From positions 1-5,397 of the forward strand of contig JAGRMP010000269.1 of the NCBI GenBank assembly GCA_020441225.1: a stretch of 5,397 bases of DNA, read 5' to 3'. Source of the stretch: Maritimibacter sp. Lineage in GTDB: Bacteria; Pseudomonadota; Alphaproteobacteria; Rhodobacterales; Rhodobacteraceae. Below, in pieces: positions 1 to 5,397 of this stretch. Below the pieces are notes generated by a model. It saw only the letters and a program-made list of their open reading frames with translations, was not told the origin of the DNA and searched no databases. The translations under genes and the position numbers were made by a program. Positions within the stretch are counted from its first letter, which is position 1; each line of letters opens with the position of its first letter.

Positions 1-302
<302 letters not shown>

Positions 303-303
<1 letters not shown>

Positions 304-1601
304 TGGCGGTGGCGAACCCGAAAACCGACGCGCTTCTGACCCGGATATCCGGCCTGGCGATGCCGGCGGGCGGGGCCTGGGCCAAGGCGGCGCGGGAAGA
401 GGCGCTGTCGCGGCTTACCGATATGGGCCTGCCCGGACGGCGCGACGAATACTGGCTGTTCACCCGGCCCGACAGCCTGAACGCGCCGGATCCGGAGCCG
501 GCCGAGGTATTCGACCACGGCGGCGAAGCGCCGGTCTACGGCGAGATCGACCGGCTCAAGGTGGTGTTCGTCGACGGCGTGTTTTCGCCCGAAGACAGCG
601 ACCCGCTGGAGCTGGCCGGGATCGAGATCGAACGGCTGTCCGACGCCACGGGGGCCGACATCCACTGGGCGGGGTCGCTCTACGGTGTGCTCGAAGCGCG
701 CGGCCAGGACCCGGTGAAACGCCCCTTCGCCGCGCTCAACAGTGCCTTTGCCGATGACGGCGTGGTGATCCGGGCGACCGGCAAGGCGGCGAAACCCGTC
801 AACCTGATCTACCGGCACAAGAGCGAGACATCCGACGTGCTCCTGCACCACGTGGTGAAGCTGGAACCGGGCGCCGATCTCACGCTTCTGGAGAACGGCC
901 CGGCGGCGGCGCGGTTCAACAAGGTGCTGGAGGTCGAAGTCGGCGACGGTGCGACCTTCCACCATGTCCGCACCCAGGGCCGCGACCATGAACGCCAGGC
1001 GGTCACCCATGTCTTTGCCCGGCTCGGCGCGGAAGCCACGTTCAAGAGCTTCACGCTCACCGTGAACGGCAAACTCACCCGCAACGAATGCGTGGTGGAG
1101 ATGACCGGCGACGACGCGGTGGCGCATATCGCGGGTGCGGCGATGGGGGACGCGCAGAGATGCGCGTTCCACCACGACGACACCGTCTTCGTCACCCATG
1201 ACGCCGAGCGCTGCGAGAGCCGCCAGGTGTTCAAGAAGGTGTTGCGCAACGGCGCGGTGGGCGCCTTCCAGGGCAAGATCCTGGTCAAGCCCGGGGCGCA
1301 GAAGACCGACGGCTACCAGAAATCGCAAGCGCTGCTGCTCGACGAGGACGCGACCTTCCTGGCGAAACCCGAGCTCGAGATCTACGCCGACGACGTGGCC
1401 TGTTCGCATGGCTCGACATCGGGCGCGATCGACGAGGAGGCGCTGTTCTACCTGCGCTCGCGCGGTGTGCCGGAAGTGCTGGCGACCGATCTCTTGGTGC
1501 TCGCCTTCCTCGCCGATGCCATCGCCGAGATCGAGGCGCCCGAGATCGCCGAAGACATCACCAGCCGGCTCGACGCCTGGCTGCAGCGGCGGCGCGGCTA
1601 G
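303..1601 (+). CDS. sufD: SufD, Fe-S cluster scaffold complex subunit
   Basis: 432-residue SufD, close to the roughly 420-430 usual for the family. SufD pairs with SufB and two SufC subunits to form the cytoplasmic SufBC2D scaffold on which nascent clusters are built. The N-terminal region holds the family-like GRRDEYWLFTRPDSL segment (about residues 43-57). The middle is the beta-helix core. The C-terminal part carries the hallmark CSHGSTSGAIDEEALFYLRSRGV block (residues 367-389). His369 in that block corresponds by alignment from memory to E. coli SufD His360, a residue implicated with SufB in cluster formation. The ATG at 303 is chosen because it overlaps the sufC stop, has a GGAG at good spacing and gives a normal family length. 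The open frame upstream runs only through sufC codons. The downstream neighbour starts 8 nt after the stop, consistent with one operon. SufB is the main alternative, but the length and the C-terminal SHGSTSG block favour SufD. Confidence 0.96.
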
Positions 1602-1604
1602 GGG
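1600..1604 (+). promoter_or_regulatory. Ribosome binding site of the first YIP1-family gene
   Basis: AGGGG overlaps the TAG stop of sufD and lies 5 nt before the ATG at 1610. It is a modest Shine-Dalgarno match that supports this start. Confidence 0.45.
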
Positions 1605-1609
1605 CCCGA

Positions 1610-2089
1610 ATGTCGGTCCTGAGCGACATCGTTGAGGCCTACCGACGGCCGGCGCCGGTGTTTCGCCGCCGTCTCGGCGAGGTGCCACGCGAGGACCGGG
1701 CGCTGGCGGTGCTGATGGCCGCCTGCCTGATGGTCTTCGTCGCGCAATGGCCGCGGCTGCAGCGGGTCGCCTTTGAGACCGGCGAGGATTTCGAGCCGCT
1801 GGTAGGCGGCGCGCTTTTCGCCTGGCTCTTCGTGATGCCGCTCGTCGCCTATGCGCTCGGCACGGTGACTCACCTGATTGCCCGCGCGCTCGGCGGCCAC
1901 GGCAGTCCCTACGCGGCGCGGTTCGCGCTGTTCTGGGCGCTCCTGGTCGCGAGCCCGCTGTGGTTGCTCTCGGGGTTGGTCGCGGGCTTCATCGGCCAGG
2001 GGCCGCAGCTCGCGCTGGTGGGCGCTGTTGCGCTTGGGGCCTTTCTGGTTCATTGGTCGCTCAATCTCTGGGCCGCTGAGCGCCCGTAA
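1610..2089 (+). CDS. YIP1-family small integral membrane protein (first of a pair)
   Basis: 159-residue, strongly hydrophobic protein that I assign to the YIP1 family. Its biochemical function is unknown. A short polar, arginine-rich N-terminus (residues 1-30, with RRRLGEVPRED) is followed by four likely membrane segments at about 31-47, 65-91, 103-128 and 133-154. The family often has five, so this is a short member. No signal peptide is seen. The loop RALGGHGSPYAARF (92-105) resembles RAFGGTGSF in the next gene, which suggests the two are diverged tandem paralogues. It sits between sufD and sufS on the same strand, with an 8 nt gap upstream and 20 nt downstream, so it is almost certainly co-transcribed with the suf genes. 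From memory, YIP1 genes occur at this place in other Rhodobacterales suf operons, but I cannot verify that here. A role in Fe-S assembly is not shown by the sequence: there is no cysteine cluster and only one Cys (residue 39, inside membrane segment 1). The name rests on topology and context, not on a search. Confidence 0.85.
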   Translation: MSVLSDIVEAYRRPAPVFRRRLGEVPREDRALAVLMAACLMVFVAQWPRLQRVAFETGEDFEPLVGGALFAWLFVMPLVAYALGTVTHLIARALGGHGSPYAARFALFWALLVASPLWLLSGLVAGFIGQGPQLALVGAVALGAFLVHWSLNLWAAERP

Positions 2090-2109
2090 GCCATGAAAAC
2101 CGTATCGCC

Positions 2110-2745
2110 ATGACCAAAAACGACTGGGGCTACCTCTTCGGCATGGCCCTGCAAACGGTGCCGGAACCACGCAAGGTGGCGCGCGACATTTTCGCCTTCC
2201 CCGCGCCGCGGCGGGCGCTTTGGCATATCCTTGCACTGCTGCTTGTCGCGATGACCTTCATCGCGGTGCTCTCGTCGATCCTGTTCCCGGTCGATCCGGA
2301 AGAACTGGGCGCGCTGCTCGGCGACGAGGCGATGACACCTGCCTTTGTCAGCCCGATCGTGACCGGGCTCGCGCAGGCGACGACCGCGGTGCTCACGGTC
2401 TGGGCGATTTACGGGTTCGGTCGCGCCTTTGGCGGCACCGGGAGTTTCGACCAGGCGCTGCTGACGGTGATCTGGCTGCATTTCGTGCTCCTGATCCTGC
2501 AGCTCGGCATCCTGCTGCTGGGGCTGTTCGCCCCGGGACTGTCGCTGCTGCTCACGCTGTTGTCCTTCGTGATGACTTTCTGGCTTCTCAGCCATTTCGT
2601 CGCCGAAATGCACGGGTTCCGCTCGGCGGGATCGGTCTTCGCCGGGATCATGATGGTGCTCCTGGTGCTCGCCGTGGCGCTGTCGCTCCTGATGGCGCTC
2701 CTGGGCTTCGGCATGCCAGTGACCACAGCGGCGGGAGGCGCGTGA
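2110..2745 (+). CDS. YIP1-family integral membrane protein (second of a pair)
   Basis: 211-residue membrane protein with the usual YIP1 layout. An amphipathic N-terminus (residues 1-36, including QTVPEPRKVARDIFAFPAP) precedes five predicted membrane segments at about 37-59, 83-104, 116-140, 144-165 and 176-201. The N-terminal pattern, with a short helix, a proline-rich stretch and basic residues before segment 1, is common in bacterial YIP1 proteins. The loop RAFGGTGSFDQALL (105-118) mirrors RALGGHGSPYAARF of the upstream gene. It contains no cysteine and no obvious catalytic motif, so function is unknown. The ATG at 2110 has no convincing Shine-Dalgarno. It overlaps the stop of a six-codon reading frame (2093-2113), so initiation may depend on coupling with the upstream gene. 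The stop shares its A with the sufS ATG, which ties expression of this protein to that of the cysteine desulfurase. Confidence 0.86.
   Translation: MTKNDWGYLFGMALQTVPEPRKVARDIFAFPAPRRALWHILALLLVAMTFIAVLSSILFPVDPEELGALLGDEAMTPAFVSPIVTGLAQATTAVLTVWAIYGFGRAFGGTGSFDQALLTVIWLHFVLLILQLGILLLGLFAPGLSLLLTLLSFVMTFWLLSHFVAEMHGFRSAGSVFAGIMMVLLVLAVALSLLMALLGFGMPVTTAAGGA
2733..2738 (+). promoter_or_regulatory. Ribosome binding site of sufS
   Basis: GGGAGG lies 6 nt before the ATG at 2745. It is the best Shine-Dalgarno match in the window and fixes the sufS start. A second ATG at 2750 is out of frame and meets TAA after two codons (ATG ACG TAA). Confidence 0.7.
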
Positions 2746-3965
2746 TGTATGACGTAAACGAGATCCGGAAGGATTTTCCGATCCTGTCGCGCGAGATCCA
2801 TGGCCATCCGCTGGTCTATCTCGACAACGGCGCCAGCGCGCAGAAGCCGCGGGTGGTGATCGACGCGGTGGCGGATTTCTACGCCCACGAGTATTCCAAC
2901 GTGCACCGGGGCCTGCATACGCTGTCGAACCTCGCGACCGAACGCTACGAAGCCGCGCGCGAAACGGTCCGGCGGTTCCTGAATGCAGGCAGCCAGGACG
3001 AGATCATCTTCAACTCCGGCACCACCGAGGCGATCAACATGGTCGCTTACGCCTGGGCCGCGCCGCGGATGGAGCCGGGCGACGAAATCGTGCTGACCGT
3101 CGCCGAACACCACGCCAATATCGTGCCCTGGCACTTCCTGCGCGAACGCCAGGGGGTGAAGCTCGTCTGGGTCGAGATCGAACCCGACGGGTCGATCGAC
3201 CCCGAGCGCGTGCTGGCGGCGATCACGCCGCGCACCAGGCTGGTGGCGGTCACCCATTGTTCGAACGTGCTGGGCACCATGGTCGACGTGAAGCGGATTG
3301 CCGAGGGCGCGCATGCGAAGGGCGTGCCGGTGCTTGCCGACGGTTCGCAGGGTGTGGTGCACGGACCGGTCGACGTGGCCGCGCTGGGCGTGGATTTCTA
3401 CCCCATCACCGGCCACAAGCTCTACGGGCCGTCCGGTTCGGGAGCGATCTACGTCAAGAAGGAACGCCAGGCGGAGATGCGCCCCTTTCTCGGCGGCGGC
3501 GACATGATCGAGGAGGTGACCCGCGACAGCGTCACCTATGCCGCGCCGCCGCTCAAGTTCGAGGCGGGCACGCCGGGGATCGCCCAGACCATCGGCATGG
3601 CGGTGGCGCTCGAATACCTGATGGACCTCGGGATGGAGAACATCGCCGCCCACGAGGCGCGGCTGCTCAGCTACGCCCGCGAACGGTTCAAGGCGCTGAA
3701 CTGGCTCAACGTCCAGGGCGACGCGCCGGGCAAGGCGGCGATCTTCTCGATGACGATCGAGGGCGGGGGCCATGCGCATGACATCTCGACCATCCTCGAC
3801 CAGAAGGGCATCGCCGTGCGCGCGGGCCACCATTGCGCCCATCCGCTGATGCAGGCGCTGGGATTGACCGCAACGGCACGCGCGAGCTTCGGGCTCTACA
3901 ACACCGTGGAAGAGGTCGACAGGCTCGCCGACGGGCTGGAACTCTGCCACCGATTGCTGGGTTAG
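2745..3965 (+). CDS. sufS: SufS-type cysteine desulfurase (PLP-dependent)
   Basis: 406-residue group II cysteine desulfurase, the same length as E. coli SufS. It converts L-cysteine to L-alanine and holds the sulfur as a persulfide that feeds the SufBCD scaffold. Key residues are all present. His123 in AEHHANIVPW stacks on PLP. Asp199 and Gln202 in LADGSQG contact the cofactor. Lys225 in ITGHKLYGPSG forms the Schiff base. Arg359 and the sulfur-accepting Cys364 lie in RAGHHCAHPLM, and Arg379 in ATARASFGLYN is a substrate-binding arginine. RAGHHCAHPLM is the group II form with a short loop, unlike IscS/NifS, so this enzyme probably needs a sulfur-accepting partner (SufE or SufU type), and none is in this window. 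The GGGAGG at 2733-2738 and the overlap with the preceding stop fix the start. It is the last gene of the operon seen here, because the next gene is convergent. CsdA-like paralogues are the alternative, but the suf context favours SufS. Confidence 0.97.
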   Translation: MYDVNEIRKDFPILSREIHGHPLVYLDNGASAQKPRVVIDAVADFYAHEYSNVHRGLHTLSNLATERYEAARETVRRFLNAGSQDEIIFNSGTTEAINMVAYAWAAPRMEPGDEIVLTVAEHHANIVPWHFLRERQGVKLVWVEIEPDGSIDPERVLAAITPRTRLVAVTHCSNVLGTMVDVKRIAEGAHAKGVPVLADGSQGVVHGPVDVAALGVDFYPITGHKLYGPSGSGAIYVKKERQAEMRPFLGGGDMIEEVTRDSVTYAAPPLKFEAGTPGIAQTIGMAVALEYLMDLGMENIAAHEARLLSYARERFKALNWLNVQGDAPGKAAIFSMTIEGGGHAHDISTILDQKGIAVRAGHHCAHPLMQALGLTATARASFGLYNTVEEVDRLADGLELCHRLLG

Positions 3966-4000
3966 GGGCCGGGCAGGTCGAGTTCGTACGGGTTCTTTGC

Positions 4001-4020
4001 CGTTTTCCGTCCGGAAAGCG
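4001..4020 (+). terminator. Hairpin between convergent sufS and tetR genes (possible terminator)
   Basis: An inverted repeat in the 64-bp intergenic gap. CGTTTTCC pairs with GGAAAGCG around a GTCC loop, giving an 8-bp stem with one G-U pair when read as plus-strand RNA. It starts 35 nt after the sufS stop and ends 9 bp before the stop codon of the convergent gene. No T-run follows on either strand, so it is not a canonical rho-independent terminator. It could protect mRNA ends or act with Rho. On the minus strand the G-U pair becomes an A-C mismatch, which leaves a weaker stem. Confidence 0.35.
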
Positions 4021-4029
4021 CGGTCCCGT

Positions 4030-4650
4030 TCACCCGTCCGGTGAAATCAGCCCCAAGCCGCGCAGGTAGATGCCGATCCCGCTTTCCAGCAGATCCTCGG
4101 GCGGGAAGGGCGATTTGGTGCCCGGCGCGCCGCGGCCGAACAGCTCGACCACCCCGTGGGCGAGTGCCCAGATATGGGCCGAGACCATCCGCGAAGGTGG
4201 GCGTTTCTCCGGCGGCAGCACCGCCATCACCGCGCCTGCCGCCTTTTCCAGCGTCCCGAGCCCGCGATTGGCCACCATCGCGAGTTGGGGATCGCGGTTG
4301 ATCGAGATGCCGCTTTCGAACATCGCGACGTAATGCCCCGGGAACCTGCGGGCAAAGGCGAGATAGGCCCGCCCCGTCGCCTCCAACGCGGCGAGCGCCG
4401 AGGGCTGGCCCTTGTCATAGGCGTGTTCCATGAGATCGGCGAAGACCTCGAAGCCCTGCCGCGCCGCCTCGGCGATCAGGTCCTCGCGGCCGGCGAAGTG
4501 CCGGTAGACCGCGGCCGGGGTCACGCCTGCCGCCTTGGCCGCCTCGGTGAGGGTGAAGCCCGTCGGCCCCTTTTCCTCGATCAGCACGATGGCCGCGTCG
4601 ACCAGGGCCTGGCGCAGGTTGCCGTGATGGTATCCGCGTTTCTTGGTCAT
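4030..4650 (-). CDS. TetR/AcrR-family transcriptional regulator with WHG-like C-terminal domain
   Basis: 206-residue one-component repressor-type regulator, of normal TetR length. The N-terminal DNA-binding domain starts with RGYHHGNLRQALVDAA (residues 5-20), a common opening of this subgroup. A helix-turn-helix follows, TLTEAAKAAGVTPAAVYRHF (33-52), then GREDLIAEAARQGFE. The ligand/dimerisation half contains FARRFPGHYVAMFES (99-113) and IWALAHGVVELFGRG (160-174). The spaced W-H-G residues (Trp161, His165, Gly166) are what name the WHG type of TetR C-terminal domain. The ATG at 4650 is used because it begins just before the conserved RGYHHG. The frame stays open further upstream only through codons of the other gene. 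It starts 5 nt after the stop of the polyphosphate kinase gene on the same strand, so both are probably in one transcript. No ribosome binding site is obvious, which fits coupling. Ligand and targets cannot be read from the sequence; control of its own operon is only an inference. Confidence 0.93.
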   Translation of the reverse strand: MTKKRGYHHGNLRQALVDAAIVLIEEKGPTGFTLTEAAKAAGVTPAAVYRHFAGREDLIAEAARQGFEVFADLMEHAYDKGQPSALAALEATGRAYLAFARRFPGHYVAMFESGISINRDPQLAMVANRGLGTLEKAAGAVMAVLPPEKRPPSRMVSAHIWALAHGVVELFGRGAPGTKSPFPPEDLLESGIGIYLRGLGLISPDG

Positions 4651-4655
4651 TGCGG

Positions 4656-5397
4656 TCAGTCGGCCCAGATCTCGGGGCCGCCGGCGATCTTGGGGTCGGG
4701 CGTCCGGGCGATGTCGGGGTCCTTGCCGGCGTAGTCGATCTGCGACAGGACCGTTTCGATCGCCGCGATCCGGGCGCGGTACTTGTCGTCGGAGCGCACC
4801 ACGGTCCAGGGGGTCTGCGGCCTGTGGGTGAACTGGAAGGTCTCGCGGATCGCGCTGGTATAGGCGTCCCAGCGGTTCAGCCCCTCGACGTCGATCCAGC
4901 TCAGTTTCCACTGTTTGAGCGGGTCCTTTTCGCGGGCGAGGAAGCGGCGCAATTGTTCGGGCTGCGAGACGTTGAGCCAGATCTTGAAGAAATGGATGCC
5001 CTCGTCGGCGAGCATGTCCTCGAACTCGGGGAGCTGGCGGAAAAAGGCCGCGCGCTGGGCGTCGGTGCAGAAGTCGAACACCTTCTCGACCACGCCGCGG
5101 TTGTACCAGCTCCGGTCGAACAGGACGATCTCGCCGGCCGTCGGCAGGTGTTCGATGTAGCGCTGGAAATACCACTCGCCCGCCTCGCGGTCATTGGGCT
5201 TCGACAGCGCCACCACCCGCGCCACCCGCGGGTTCAGGTTCTCGCGGAAGCGCTTGATGGTCCCGCCTTTCCCGGCGGCGTCGCGGCCTTCGAACACGAC
5301 GACGACCCGCTTGCCGGTGTCGCGCACGTCGGCCTGGAGTTTCACCAGTTCGAGCTGCAGCGCGTCGAGCCTGTCCTCGTAGGTGTCCTTGTCCATC
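4656..5397 (-). CDS. ppk2: Polyphosphate kinase 2 (PPK2 family, PA0141-like), 5' end cut by window edge
   Basis: At least 246 residues of a single-domain, cytoplasmic PPK2, which transfers phosphate between polyphosphate and nucleotides, usually making NTP from NDP or the reverse. Counting from the first Met visible (5396), motifs are Walker [12 protein letters not shown] (35-45), Walker [21 protein letters not shown] (92-111, Asp94) and the lid region [19 protein letters not shown] (155-173), followed by [14 protein letters not shown]. The order and wording match the PA0141 type (class I-like single domain). That first Met is probably internal. [20 protein letters not shown] aligns with a stretch that in relatives I recall, such as a Sinorhizobium PPK2, lies some 50-60 residues from the N-terminus, and the frame is open to the window edge. 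The true start and promoter are therefore likely outside. A Trp sits at lid position 167, where relatives I recall have Pro. The stop is 5 nt before the TetR-family gene. Nucleotide preference (ADP or GDP) cannot be told from sequence alone. Confidence 0.95.
   Translation of the reverse strand, partial: MDKDTYEDRLDALQLELVKLQADVRDTGKRVVVVFEGRDAAGKGGTIKRFRENLNPRVARVVALSKPNDREAGEWYFQRYIEHLPTAGEIVLFDRSWYNRGVVEKVFDFCTDAQRAAFFRQLPEFEDMLADEGIHFFKIWLNVSQPEQLRRFLAREKDPLKQWKLSWIDVEGLNRWDAYTSAIRETFQFTHRPQTPWTVVRSDDKYRARIAAIETVLSQIDYAGKDPDIARTPDPKIAGGPEIWAD

Noticed and set aside
2220..2744. N-terminal extension of SufS through the second YIP1 gene
   Set aside because: The extension is Arg/Ala-rich shadow sequence. 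SufS begins normally at 2745 with a strong ribosome binding site and ends at the typical 406 residues.
1610..2745. A new transporter or anti-phage membrane module formed by the two small membrane proteins
   Set aside because: There is no ATPase, nuclease, toxin-like effector or substrate-binding motif beyond the suf genes, and no compositional shift. The YIP1 assignment and operon context explain them better.
2409..3950. Long open frame on the minus strand, opposite sufS and the second YIP1 gene (513 codons)
   Set aside because: It runs across two genuine genes on the other strand, its translation matches no family I recognise, and its openness follows from strong third-position G/C bias.
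3966..4029. Promoter, attachment site or small RNA in the convergent gap
   Set aside because: Only 64 bp between two stop codons. I see no -35/-10 pair and no direct repeats of attachment-site size, only the modest hairpin reported.
4030..5175. 381-residue TetR fusion protein starting within ppk2
   Set aside because: The first 175 residues are a frame-shifted reading of ppk2. The conserved TetR N-terminus begins right after the ATG at 4650, so a fusion is not supported.

Overview
This window looks like ordinary chromosome from a GC-rich alphaproteobacterium, most likely of the Rhodobacterales/Roseobacter type. The grounds are the strong G/C preference at third codon positions, the order sufC-sufD-(two YIP1-family membrane proteins)-sufS, and a PA0141-type polyphosphate kinase 2 of alphaproteobacterial character. 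The taxonomic placement is inferred from gene order and protein style, not from a marker gene. There is no RNA gene, insertion sequence, CRISPR array, prophage or toxin-antitoxin pair that I can support.

Plus strand, 1-3965: the distal part of a SUF iron-sulfur cluster assembly operon. The window opens inside sufC, just after the SGG of its ABC signature. It continues through a complete sufD, two small YIP1-family integral membrane proteins and a complete SufS-type cysteine desulfurase. The genes are tightly packed. The sufC/sufD and second-YIP1/sufS junctions are both TGATG overlaps, the sufD/first-YIP1 gap is 8 nt, and the largest internal gap, between the two YIP1 genes, is 20 nt. SufS takes sulfur from cysteine as a persulfide, and the SufBCD complex (SufB lies off the window to the left) assembles the cluster using SufC ATPase activity. 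The YIP1 proteins have no known part in this chemistry. They share an RA-(L/F)-GG-(H/T)-GS motif and look like diverged tandem paralogues.

Minus strand, 5397-4030: a second, convergent unit. A PPK2-family polyphosphate kinase, whose 5' end runs off the right edge, is followed after only 5 nt by a TetR/AcrR-type regulator with a WHG-like C-terminal domain. The two were probably co-transcribed and translationally coupled. The stop codons of sufS and the regulator are 64 bp apart, and that gap holds a modest hairpin.

I see no new biological system here. The parts most worth a second look are the YIP1 pair embedded in the suf operon, the atypical junction between those two genes, and the coupling of ppk2 to a TetR regulator.
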